From assembly GCA_963708715.1 (NCBI GenBank), contig CAVPSU010000001.1, positions 248,001 to 312,000 of the forward strand: a stretch of 64,000 nt of DNA, given 5' to 3'. Positions within the stretch are counted from its first letter, which is position 1. Each line of letters begins with the position of its first letter. Made by a program: the position numbers and the translations under genes. Source of the stretch: DAIOEK01 sp963708715 (lineage in GTDB: Bacteria; Chloroflexota; Anaerolineae; Anaerolineales; Anaerolineaceae). Under the pieces are notes generated by a model. It ran no database searches, had not been told where the DNA came from, and worked only from the letters and a program-made list of their open reading frames with translations. Positions 16,605 through 24,488 of this stretch are shown here, piece by piece.

Positions 16605-17477
16605 ATGAAACTAATTGATCTAACCATTCCTCTGGGCATCGCCACTCCAGCCTGGCCAACGTATGAACCCTTACAGGTAAAATACTTTAAACGCCTCGCC
16701 CCAAATGGCGCGAATGGACAGCTATTGACCCACTCGAACCATCTCGGCACCCACCTCGATGGTGAAATCCATTTCTACACTGCCGGTAAAGATATTGCCG
16801 ACCTGGATATGGATTATCTTGTCCACGAAGCAGCCATTGTCGACCTTACAGACGCCACGGGTGATTATCAGGTCTATACCAGCAAGATGATCGAAGACCG
16901 CGTCGAAGTCAAAGAAGGCGACATCCTTGTCATCCATACCGGGTACCATCACTTCGGCTGGGATCATCCCACTGCGGATGAGATCCGCTATATGGTCAAA
17001 CATCCCGGTCCAGGTCAGGAATTTGCTGATTGGGCGAAGAAGAAGAAATTACGCTGGATAGCTGTAGACTGCGGATCCGCAGATCACCCGATGAACACCA
17101 TTATCCGCACCTGGATGCCTCGCCAGGCGGCTGAGGCGGATAAGGTATTCCAGAAGCTGTACAACCAAACTCTCGCAGAATTTTATGATGACAGTAAGTA
17201 CCAACTGATGCACATTGACCTGTTCCCGAAATCCATTATCCACGCGGAATGTTTTGGAGGTCAGATCGACCTTCTTCTAAACCGCCGCGTTCAGGTCGGA
17301 TTCTTCCCCTGGCGCTTCGTGGATGGTGAATCTTCCATCGGTCGTGCGGTTGCTTTCGTCGAAGATAAAGAATACGACGAACTGATGAAAAAAGCAGCCA
17401 CAATGCCGAAAACCAAATTTGGTGATGCATACGACCCGACCCATGTCGATCGGTTGAATAAACTATCGAAAATTTAG
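16605..17477 (+). CDS. Cyclase-family metal-dependent hydrolase
   Basis: A 290-residue member of the cyclase/kynurenine-formamidase-like family, which hydrolyses amides or opens N-heterocyclic rings using Mn2+ or Zn2+. The metal motif is HLGTHLDGEIHF near residue 46 (HxGTHxDxxxH), with a conserved VDCGSADHPMNT near 152 and an N-terminal MKLIDLTIPL. Relatives include kynurenine formamidase, isatin hydrolase and cyclic-imide hydrolases. In this operon it could open a ring oxidised by the molybdenum hydroxylase. AAAGGAG precedes the start. Confidence 0.8.
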   Translation: MKLIDLTIPLGIATPAWPTYEPLQVKYFKRLAPNGANGQLLTHSNHLGTHLDGEIHFYTAGKDIADLDMDYLVHEAAIVDLTDATGDYQVYTSKMIEDRVEVKEGDILVIHTGYHHFGWDHPTADEIRYMVKHPGPGQEFADWAKKKKLRWIAVDCGSADHPMNTIIRTWMPRQAAEADKVFQKLYNQTLAEFYDDSKYQLMHIDLFPKSIIHAECFGGQIDLLLNRRVQVGFFPWRFVDGESSIGRAVAFVEDKEYDELMKKAATMPKTKFGDAYDPTHVDRLNKLSKI

Positions 17478-17531
17478 TCGTGAGGTTGTATAATTTATCA
17501 CTACCCCAATTTTAGTTAAGGAGAACCTACC

Positions 17532-18257
17532 GTGAGAATTGACCCACCCGAGAAAGTTTCTGAAGAACAATTAACGATCGATGTACGTGAGATCGAACCA
17601 TTACTGCAAGCTCCTCCCATGGACCTTAAGCCATGGCCAGGTGCTATGGTTAAATTAAAAGATGGTCGCACCCTGTATATCCGGGAAGCGAAATTGGAAG
17701 AAGCCCCCATGATGGGCGAATACATGAAACGCTTAATGACCGTTGATCATGACTTCTACGATATCGTCGGTGCTCGTGTTTATGCCGAAATTCTGGGTTG
17801 GTACCGCAAGCGTTTGAAAGATCCCTATACCCTGGTTGGTTTGATCGATGGTCTTTGGGCTGGCTTCGCCAATGGCCGTTTGATGAGCGAAGACATCAAC
17901 ATCAGCCTTCACACCATGGCACTTCTCCGTGGTGGTCGCATCGGAGCTGTGATGTATTACGCCAAAGCCTACTATGGTTTTGAGATCCTTGGTAACAAGG
18001 AATGGTGGGCAACCTATGAAAGTTACAACGGATGGATGCGCTGGGGTCTCGGAATGGCACAGCCTTCTTATCCTTGGCCAGAATACCAGCATGAACTGGG
18101 TGGCGCTCGTGTTTATTATGTCACCAAAAAATACTGGGACAAGGTTGTTAAGAACTACGTCCGCCAGATGACCGGTGCAGAATTGGACTTCAACGTTCCA
18201 GATTCCGTCATCAAGGCAAACGAAGTAATGCGTGCTCCAGAAGAACTGCTCGTATAG
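17532..18257 (+). CDS. GNAT-like protein of unknown function
   Basis: A 241-residue protein starting with GTG behind AAGGAG. Its core (DGRTLYIREAKLEEAPMM, then a short segment with IDGLWAGFANGRLM) has the rhythm of a GNAT acyltransferase. The rest is unusual: HDFYDIVGARVYAEILGWY, an aromatic stretch rich in Trp and Tyr (EWWATYESYNGWMRWG), and a C-terminal GGARVYYVTKKYW. No certain acetyl-CoA loop is visible. It is the last gene of the hydroxylase/decarboxylase block and is followed directly by a very strong terminator, so it probably modifies or binds an acyl intermediate of that pathway. This role is inference only. Confidence 0.55.
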   Translation: MRIDPPEKVSEEQLTIDVREIEPLLQAPPMDLKPWPGAMVKLKDGRTLYIREAKLEEAPMMGEYMKRLMTVDHDFYDIVGARVYAEILGWYRKRLKDPYTLVGLIDGLWAGFANGRLMSEDINISLHTMALLRGGRIGAVMYYAKAYYGFEILGNKEWWATYESYNGWMRWGLGMAQPSYPWPEYQHELGGARVYYVTKKYWDKVVKNYVRQMTGAELDFNVPDSVIKANEVMRAPEELLV

Positions 18258-18271
18258 TTAATTTTCGGTAC

Positions 18272-18311
18272 AACAAATAAACTGCCTCCTACCGGAGGCA
18301 GTTTATTTGTT
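18272..18311 (+). terminator. Terminator of the catabolic block
   Basis: A perfect 18-bp stem (18272-18289 with 18294-18311, loop TACC) starts 14 bases after the stop codon of the GNAT-like gene and has T-rich sequence on its 3' side. It closes the run of genes that begins at 9019. Confidence 0.93.
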
Positions 18312-18349
18312 CCATCGTTTGAGCCCATTCAGATTTTTCTTTATTTCAC

Positions 18350-18378
18350 TTGTGTATGGTTTTACCCTAAGGTATAAT
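18350..18378 (+). promoter_or_regulatory. Promoter of the unrecognised two-gene operon
   Basis: TTGTGT (18350-18355), a 17-bp spacer and a consensus TATAAT (18373-18378) lie 38 bases upstream of the ATG at 18417. Confidence 0.7.
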
Positions 18379-18416
18379 TACCGCGCGAAACTGAGATTTA
18401 GAAAACGAGGCAAGGT

Positions 18417-20000
18417 ATGGCAACTGCCCCAGCATTACTCCAGGTGGATATTTGGGAGAATTACGAATTCGTTCAAGAAGACCTGGATTTTATCAATAAT
18501 TTTTTGTTCGAAATTGAAATACCTCAAACCACCCATGAACTTCTCAAAGCGGTAATCCAAAATCGCATCGAGAAGGAAAAGGTTTCCATTCAAAAAAAAC
18601 AACAGGAAAAAGGACGGGCTTATCAACCGAGCGATGTGTATTCGGTTAATGAAAAAATGGTCTTTCCTGCCCTTGGTTGGATAGAAGGAAAAGTCGTCGG
18701 AATTCGGTCTGGAAATAATCCCGAAATAGCCCCTTTCAAGATAATCGACGTCCAATTCGAAAAGAATCATGTTCGCAGCTTTGCTGCTGAATTGATGGAG
18801 CATAAATTAAATACCCCTCCGGAAATGAAAGCGGATCCGCTAGAGTTCCAGCCAGATCATGTAATGGAAAAGTATGGCGAATCTCTAGAAAAACAGTTGG
18901 ATGAATCTCTCTCTACTGATCCAGGTCTAGCGTTAATTACAGGTGCCTGGTTTCCACGGGCCTTATTTGTAGATATCAGTATCGGGCAACTCAATCTTGC
19001 TGAAGCTGTTCTCGATATGGCAAACGGCGGTCCGATTTCGTCAGATGCATTGATCGAACAGTTGGACCTTCCCCCGGGAGTAAATCCCAAACTGATAGAG
19101 TTGTCTCTGAATTTGGCTCTTCAGGAAGATCCACGGTTTGATGAGGTTGGTGCCTCCGGGGATGTTCTTTGGTATTTGGAAAGACTCGAACCAGACAACG
19201 TCAGAAATACACCCTTATTTTTACAATATCAATCAACAGCAATCTCCCGCGATCAATTTACACCACAATTGGAAGAACTGGAAAAATTGCTCGACGATGA
19301 ATTTTGCTCTTCCTGCACAGAATACGAAAAAAAGAACCAGGTTGAGGTCATTCTAACTTACCCTCACTGGCGGGCAGGCACATTACCTCTCACCAGTCGG
19401 ACAAAAAAACTCTTCCCCACCGCATTGGAATCACCCCGCATCCAGTTTTTCTTTGTCGATTCGGATACAAAAAACAAAATTCAAGGCTGGGTGGTGCGTC
19501 CAAATAGATACGTAGTCGGTCTAAGTGATTGGTATCAGCAAAACGGGATCATTCCTGGGAGTATCATTACCATCCATAAAGCGAACACATTGGGCGAGGT
19601 GATGATCAAAGTTGAAAAGAAAAAAACCAAGGAATGGCTACGAACCGTCATTGTTGGCAAAGACGAAAAGATCGTATTCGCTCTGCTTAAACAACAGGTT
19701 AATACTACGTACGACGAGCGCATGGCAACCGTCATTCCTGACCTCCAGGGATTAGATAAGATCTGGGAAAGCCAGGCTGCTAAACGACCACACTGGGAAA
19801 ACATCGTCACCCAATGCGCACAAGAACTAACCAAGTTGAACCCACAGGGGCACGTTCATGCTCAAGAGTTATATGCAGCCGTGAATATTTACAGAAGATG
19901 CCCACCTGAAGCGGTCTTCAATGTTCTGGTTACTTCTCCTGCCTTCCAATTTGTTGGCGATTTGTATTACAGATTAATTGAGCAAGGTGCCCAGGAATAA
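18417..20000 (+). CDS. Unrecognised conserved-looking protein (527 aa)
   Basis: I do not recognise this family. The protein is soluble, with no signal peptide or membrane helix. About residues 35-62 are basic and helical (NRIEKEKVSIQKKQQEK). About 75-130 look like a compact beta domain (YSVNEKMVFPALGWIEGKVVGIR ... FKIIDVQFE). A mid-region (about 190-260) has winged-helix-like helices, and a CSSC pair lies near residue 300. The C-terminal third has several WxxR/LxxY helices. A good promoter lies upstream, and the stop is 4 bases from the next ATG, so it forms an operon with the small protein at 20005. Confidence 0.6.
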   Translation: MATAPALLQVDIWENYEFVQEDLDFINNFLFEIEIPQTTHELLKAVIQNRIEKEKVSIQKKQQEKGRAYQPSDVYSVNEKMVFPALGWIEGKVVGIRSGNNPEIAPFKIIDVQFEKNHVRSFAAELMEHKLNTPPEMKADPLEFQPDHVMEKYGESLEKQLDESLSTDPGLALITGAWFPRALFVDISIGQLNLAEAVLDMANGGPISSDALIEQLDLPPGVNPKLIELSLNLALQEDPRFDEVGASGDVLWYLERLEPDNVRNTPLFLQYQSTAISRDQFTPQLEELEKLLDDEFCSSCTEYEKKNQVEVILTYPHWRAGTLPLTSRTKKLFPTALESPRIQFFFVDSDTKNKIQGWVVRPNRYVVGLSDWYQQNGIIPGSIITIHKANTLGEVMIKVEKKKTKEWLRTVIVGKDEKIVFALLKQQVNTTYDERMATVIPDLQGLDKIWESQAAKRPHWENIVTQCAQELTKLNPQGHVHAQELYAAVNIYRRCPPEAVFNVLVTSPAFQFVGDLYYRLIEQGAQE

Positions 20001-20004
20001 GCCT

Positions 20005-20439
20005 ATGGAAACCAAACCTCATTTCTCATTTGTTAAACCAACCATTCACACGCCATTCCATATCGATTATGCCTGGTGGAAAGAACATGATAATAATTGG
20101 CGGGTATTTTTATTCGATTATTTATGCCCGGAGCATCAAGCCTTATACGCATCTTCGAATGAAGATGAAATGATCGATCATATTGATCCGGAGACTGCCG
20201 AAGTCCACCCGATAGATGGATTGCAACAAAAGCTGATGATCCATTGCTCAAAACAAGAAGGCTTTGTGGATGAGAATCACAGCGCCGTTGATAATGTTTT
20301 CCGGATCTTCTTATCCAATGGAAATTCTCCTCTTTCGCCGGAAGAATTGGGCAATTTGATGGGAAAACCTGCAGATACCGTTTTGCGATTGCTTTCAGGT
20401 GCACGCGTGTTTATGGGCATTCGCCCATACAATTTGTGA
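20005..20439 (+). CDS. Unrecognised small protein paired with the 527-aa protein
   Basis: A 144-residue soluble protein of unknown function. The ATG at 20005 has AGGA at 19993-19996 at good spacing; the upstream in-frame TTG at 19978 lies inside the previous gene and is less likely. Residues 15-50 are rich in aromatics (HIDYAWWKEHDNNWRVFLFDYLCPEH). The C-terminal half (VFRIFLSNGNSPLSPEELGNLMGKPADTVLRLLSG) resembles a small helix-turn-helix that could bind DNA or another protein. It is the second gene of a two-gene operon and lies just upstream of tRNA-Arg. Confidence 0.6.
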   Translation: METKPHFSFVKPTIHTPFHIDYAWWKEHDNNWRVFLFDYLCPEHQALYASSNEDEMIDHIDPETAEVHPIDGLQQKLMIHCSKQEGFVDENHSAVDNVFRIFLSNGNSPLSPEELGNLMGKPADTVLRLLSGARVFMGIRPYNL

Positions 20440-20454
20440 TACGATTACCCCATT

Positions 20455-20527
20455 GCCCCAGTAGCTCAATGGACAGAGCACCGGCCTTCTAAGCCGTTGG
20501 TTGAGAGTTCGAGTCTCTCCTGGGGCG
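20455..20527 (+). tRNA. tRNA-Arg (anticodon UCU)
   Basis: A 73-base cloverleaf: acceptor GCCCCAG/CTGGGGC with discriminator G, D stem GCTC/GAGC, anticodon loop CTTCTAA giving UCU (reads AGA), T stem GAGAG/CTCTC around TTCGAGT. No CCA is encoded. The outermost anticodon-stem pair is a C-U mismatch. Its 3' half is repeated several times immediately downstream. Confidence 0.93.
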
Positions 20528-20534
20528 CACTTGA

Positions 20535-20930
20535 TTGGTTGAGAGCCCCCATATGGGGGTAGTATCCGAGTCTCTCCTGGGGCGCCTTTTTATGTACCCC
20601 CTTACCAAGGGGGTCGCTCCGATGAATTTCCGGAGCGGGGGGATTTAGATTTGGTTGAGAGCCCCCATATGGGGGTAGTATCCGAGTCTCTCCTGGGGCG
20701 CCTTTTTATGTACCCCCTTACCAAGGGGGTCGCTCCGATGAATTTCCGGAGCGGGGGGATTCAGATTTGGTTGAGAGCCCCCATAAGGGGGTGATATTCC
20801 CCTACCGGGGAAGATGTCGAGTCTCTCCTGGAGCGCCTTTTTATGTACTCCCTTACCAAGGGGGTCGCTCCGATGAATTTCTGGAGCGGGGGATCCAGAT
20901 TGGGTTGAGAAATCCTGATACAGGAGATCG
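20535..20930 (+). repeat. Tandem array of tRNA-Arg 3'-half copies joined to palindromic repeats
   Basis: Units start at 20535, 20651 and 20767 (periods 116, 116 and about 133), with a decayed start of a fourth near 20900. Each unit repeats TTGGTTGAGAG and CGAGTCTCTCCTGGGGCGC from the tRNA (core copies at 20567-20585, 20683-20701 and 20818-20836, the last with one change). In each, the T loop is split by a hairpin (CCCCCATATGGGGG in units 1 and 2). Each unit then has CTTTTTATG and two further hairpins: ACCCCCTT/AAGGGGGT and CGCTCCG/CGGAGCG. Unit 3 carries an extra TTCCCC/GGGGAA hairpin. The stretch up to 21083 has no gene; after 20930 it holds only an AT-rich leader. Confidence 0.88.
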
Positions 20931-21034
20931 CGTTAACCTCATGAATCTACAGTCGCTTTTTCACCTCACATACCATTTCAAATTTACCTGCAAATAACAA
21001 TCCATTTTTCTAACGCTAATCATATATCCACACA

Positions 21035-21070
21035 TATAATTAGAGTAAGGAGTAGCTATTGCTCACTCCT
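21035..21070 (+). promoter_or_regulatory. -10 box and leader hairpin of hsp20
   Basis: TATAAT at 21035-21040 has no good -35 match, which may mean an activator or an alternative sigma factor. A hairpin follows at once: AGGAGTAGC (21048-21056), loop TATT, GCT-C-ACTCCT (21061-21070, one bulged C). The true ribosome site AAAGGA (21072-21077) lies just 3' of it, so a structural or temperature-sensing role is possible but unproven. Confidence 0.35.
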
Positions 21071-21083
21071 CAAAGGATATTCT

Positions 21084-21500
21084 ATGAACAATGAAATTAG
21101 CTTCATCCCATCGGACGAGACAAGTAGCGAAAACCCAGAACAACCTACCGGCGTGATCACCTGGCGCGTGTCAGTCCGCCGACCGCATACCTGGCATCCT
21201 CCAACCGATCTGTACGAGACCGAAGAGAAATTCATTATACGCGTGGAAATCGCGGGAATGAACAAAGAAGAATTTTGTGTATCGCTGGACAATAATAATC
21301 TAACCATTTCCGGCGTAAGACCCGATATGCCACTCAAACGTTCTTTTCACCAGATGGAAATTTTGTTTGGGGATTTCAAGACCTCGGTTGAATTACCTTC
21401 CCCGGTGGACTCTGATCGTGTTACCGCGGAGTATCGCGATGGTTTTCTGAACATCCATTTGCCAAAAACACATCCAACCATTATACAAATCAAAGAGTAA
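21084..21500 (+). CDS. Hsp20 / alpha-crystallin small heat-shock protein
   Basis: A 138-residue ATP-independent holdase. The alpha-crystallin domain spans about residues 43-135: PPTDLYETEEKFIIRVEIAGM, LTISGVRP, FGDFKTSVELPSPVDSDRVTAEYRDGFLNIHLPK. The motif before the last strand is DGFLNIHLPK, close to the family's GVL pattern. There is no clear C-terminal IxI motif except IIQI near the end. It lies 5 bases upstream of lon, so chaperone and protease are produced together. Confidence 0.9.
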   Translation: MNNEISFIPSDETSSENPEQPTGVITWRVSVRRPHTWHPPTDLYETEEKFIIRVEIAGMNKEEFCVSLDNNNLTISGVRPDMPLKRSFHQMEILFGDFKTSVELPSPVDSDRVTAEYRDGFLNIHLPKTHPTIIQIKE

Positions 21501-21505
21501 ACCTT

Positions 21506-24094
21506 ATGCCTGCATCCAGATGGAACGAAATAGCCAACGACCTCATAGATTGGATTGAGGAAGACCAGAAGATCATGGAAGAATATTTGCTTCTCTCCGG
21601 ACAGCTGCCCGCTCCTACCGAATCGAGTGAGGAGATCAAGAAAAGCAGTTTAGCCGAAGATGACCGTTTGTCCAAATTACCCGAAGAATTACCCATACTT
21701 CCTCTACGTGGTGTAGTGGTCTATCCCGAGACGACCGTTCCACTTACCATCGGGCAACCCCGTTCGATTCGCCTGGTGGATGACATCATCGCCGGTGATC
21801 GTTTGATCGGATTGCTTACCTCCAAAGATTCCGAGATAGAAAATCCCGGACCTGATGACTTGTATCATATAGGTACCATTGCTGTCGTTAACCGTTTATT
21901 TCGAGCTCCTGATGGGACGATTCGTCTCCTGATGCAGGGTATCGCTCGATTCAAAGTAACCGAGTTTACGCAACATGAGCCTTTCCTGAAAGCTAAAATT
22001 GCGCTATACCCAGAAAAATTAGAGACTGGTTTAGAAGTGGAAGCTCTAGCGCGGAATGCACGTGACCAATTCGAGCATATCGCCGAGATGATCCCCTCCA
22101 TTCCGCGGGAATTGGTCGCCACTATTGCCTCCCTCGAAGATCCACTCCAAACCGTATACTCGATTGCCAACTTCCAACGGATGGATGTCTCGGAGGCACA
22201 GGCAATACTGGAAATTAATTCTGCCAGTGAAAAGCTTCATAAATTGGTCAGCGTCCTCGCCCGTGAAGGAGAGGTACTTGAACTTGGGCAGAAGATACAA
22301 AACGAGGCGCGTTCCGAGATCGAGAAAATGCAGCGCGAATACTTCTTACGCGAGCAGATGAAAGCTATTCAAAAAGAATTGGGGGATGGTGATGAGACCG
22401 CTGCCGAGGTGGATGAGTTCAAGAAAAAAATTGAAGCAGCACATATGCCGGAAGAGCCAGCCAAGATGGCTGTACGCGAGTTGGAAAGGTTATCCCGATT
22501 GCCAACTGCCGCCGCAGAGTATGGTGTCATACGGACCTACCTCGATTGGTTGGTATCTTTACCCTGGGCAACCAGTACATCCGATAATTTGGATATAGCC
22601 CATGCGCGTGAGGTACTTGACCAGGATCATTACGGCTTAAAGGATATCAAGGAACGTATTCTTGAATTCCTGGCAGTCCGGAAACTTCGCAATGAACGCG
22701 CGTCTGACTTCGCTAAAATGGTCAAGAAAGATTTTATTCGCAAAACTCGGGAAGGCGTCATTTTGTGCTTCATCGGCCCTCCCGGTGTCGGAAAAACATC
22801 CCTTGGTCAATCGATCGCCCGGGCATTAGGGCGTAAGTTTATCCGGGTATCCCTGGGTGGTGTGCGTGATGAAGCTGAGATCCGGGGTCACCGCAGAACT
22901 TATATCGGTGCTCTACCGGGTCGGATCATACAAACAATCAGAAGAGCGGAATCTCGTAACCCCGTCTTCATGCTGGATGAGATCGATAAACTCAGTTTCG
23001 ATTTTCATGGCGATCCCGCATCTGCCTTATTGGAAGTGCTGGATCCTGAGCAGAACTCTGAATTCAGAGATAATTACCTGGAGGTGGCATACGACTTATC
23101 TCAGGTAATGTTCATCACGACCGCAAACTCCTATGAAACGATCCCTGCTCCCCTGCTCGACCGGATGGAAGTGATCCAGTTGGCTGGCTATACAGAAGGA
23201 GAAAAATTAGCCATCGCGAAAAGCTATCTTATTCCAAGGCAATTACGGGAAAATGGGCTTAAGAGTAAGGAGATCTCCTTTACTGATGCCGGTATTCGTG
23301 AAATTATCCATTCCTACACCCGTGAAGCCGGAGTCCGAAACCTGGAAAGGGAAATTGGATCCATCAATCGCAAGTTTGTCACTCATCTGGCAGAGGGAAC
23401 GAAAAAGACTATTACCATCAATCCTCGAATCGTGCATGAACTTCTCGGAAAACCCATTTACCGCGGTACCGAAGAAATATTGATGCGAACAATGCTCCCG
23501 GGTGTTGCAACCGGTCTTGCCTGGACCCCGGTTGGCGGAGATGTGCTCTTTATTGAAGCAACGATGATGTCAGGTTCAAAAGGGTTTCAGGTAACCGGAT
23601 CCATTGGAAATGTAATGCAAGAATCAGCCAAGGCTGCACTCTCATATATTCGATCCAAGGCTGCTGACCTGAAAATTGAAGCCGATTTCTTTGATAAGCA
23701 TGACCTTCACCTGCATGTTCCTGCCGGAGCGCAGCCCAAGGATGGACCATCTGCAGGTGTCACGATCGCTACCGCGCTGGTCTCACTCATAACCGGACGA
23801 CAGGTTAATCCCGATGTGGCCATGACTGGTGAGATCACATTGCGTGGTCAGGTTTTGCCAGTAGGCGGTATAAAAGAAAAAGTCATCGCAGCCCACCGAA
23901 TTGGCATTAAAACTGTAATTCTACCTCGTCGTAACGAGATGGACCTCGATGACTTACCCGCGGAAGTGAGAAATGCGATAAAATTTATTCCAGCAGATAA
24001 CATTGATGATGTGTTAAAAGCCGCCCTCATGAAGAAAAGTAAACCTCTGACAAAACCACAGAAGCTGCCTGCCAATGCAATCAAGCATCATTAA
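21506..24094 (+). CDS. lon: ATP-dependent Lon protease
   Basis: An 862-residue hexameric protease for misfolded and regulatory proteins. After an extra N-terminal segment of about 55 residues comes the LON substrate domain (LPILPLRGVVVYPETTVPL). Next are the AAA+ module with Walker A GPPGVGKTS near residue 424 and FMLDEIDKL, and the C-terminal protease domain with catalytic Ser749 in PKDGPSAG and Lys792 in GGIKEK. All key residues are present. It is in an operon with hsp20 and the receiver gene that follows. Confidence 0.96.
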   Translation: MPASRWNEIANDLIDWIEEDQKIMEEYLLLSGQLPAPTESSEEIKKSSLAEDDRLSKLPEELPILPLRGVVVYPETTVPLTIGQPRSIRLVDDIIAGDRLIGLLTSKDSEIENPGPDDLYHIGTIAVVNRLFRAPDGTIRLLMQGIARFKVTEFTQHEPFLKAKIALYPEKLETGLEVEALARNARDQFEHIAEMIPSIPRELVATIASLEDPLQTVYSIANFQRMDVSEAQAILEINSASEKLHKLVSVLAREGEVLELGQKIQNEARSEIEKMQREYFLREQMKAIQKELGDGDETAAEVDEFKKKIEAAHMPEEPAKMAVRELERLSRLPTAAAEYGVIRTYLDWLVSLPWATSTSDNLDIAHAREVLDQDHYGLKDIKERILEFLAVRKLRNERASDFAKMVKKDFIRKTREGVILCFIGPPGVGKTSLGQSIARALGRKFIRVSLGGVRDEAEIRGHRRTYIGALPGRIIQTIRRAESRNPVFMLDEIDKLSFDFHGDPASALLEVLDPEQNSEFRDNYLEVAYDLSQVMFITTANSYETIPAPLLDRMEVIQLAGYTEGEKLAIAKSYLIPRQLRENGLKSKEISFTDAGIREIIHSYTREAGVRNLEREIGSINRKFVTHLAEGTKKTITINPRIVHELLGKPIYRGTEEILMRTMLPGVATGLAWTPVGGDVLFIEATMMSGSKGFQVTGSIGNVMQESAKAALSYIRSKAADLKIEADFFDKHDLHLHVPAGAQPKDGPSAGVTIATALVSLITGRQVNPDVAMTGEITLRGQVLPVGGIKEKVIAAHRIGIKTVILPRRNEMDLDDLPAEVRNAIKFIPADNIDDVLKAALMKKSKPLTKPQKLPANAIKHH

Positions 24095-24104
24095 TGGAGC
24101 CAGG

Positions 24105-24488
24105 ATGAATCCAGAAGGTCATATATACATCATCGAAGATGACAAAACCATGGTTGGCTTATTAAAAACCCTCCTTGAAATGGAGGGTTTTCAGGTTTCC
24201 ACATATGACCACAGATCCGGAATATCCATTCCTACATTGGTATATTCAATAAATCCATCGATGATACTTATGGATGTGAATCTTAGAGACCTGGACGGTC
24301 TTGAAATTCTTCAACAAATCAAATCCGATCCGATGGTATCCGGAATTAAAATTATTATGTCATCGGGATCCGATTATAGAGACTTATGCCTCCGTTATGG
24401 GGCTGACAGTTTTCTTCTCAAACCTTATATGCCAGATGATCTTATCCGGATGATCCGGGAAGTACTGGCAAAGAAAGATAGTATGTAG
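24105..24488 (+). CDS. Single-domain response regulator
   Basis: A 127-residue receiver-only protein. The acidic residues Glu11, Asp12 and Asp13, phosphoacceptor Asp57 (MILMDVNLRDLDG), Ser86 and Lys106 (SFLLKPYMP) are in place. The ATG at 24105 has GGAG 5 bases upstream and is preferred to the in-frame ATG at 24075 inside lon. No kinase is nearby. It ends against the PHP-domain gene, so the two may be co-expressed. Confidence 0.85.
   Translation: MNPEGHIYIIEDDKTMVGLLKTLLEMEGFQVSTYDHRSGISIPTLVYSINPSMILMDVNLRDLDGLEILQQIKSDPMVSGIKIIMSSGSDYRDLCLRYGADSFLLKPYMPDDLIRMIREVLAKKDSM

Noticed and set aside
20443..20454. A promoter directly ahead of tRNA-Arg
   Set aside because: No -35/-10 pair was found; the tRNA may be read from the upstream two-gene operon.
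20535..20930. Tandem repeats as a CRISPR array
   Set aside because: The units are 116 bp, nearly identical throughout and have no variable spacers; no cas genes are present.
20767..20997. A 76-codon frame in the repeat array
   Set aside because: It is made of the tandem repeat and its hairpins, so the open frame is a by-product.
21041..21070. CIRCE element upstream of hsp20
   Set aside because: The hairpin arms (AGGAGTAGC/GCTCACTCCT) do not match the CIRCE inverted repeat and no hrcA is nearby.
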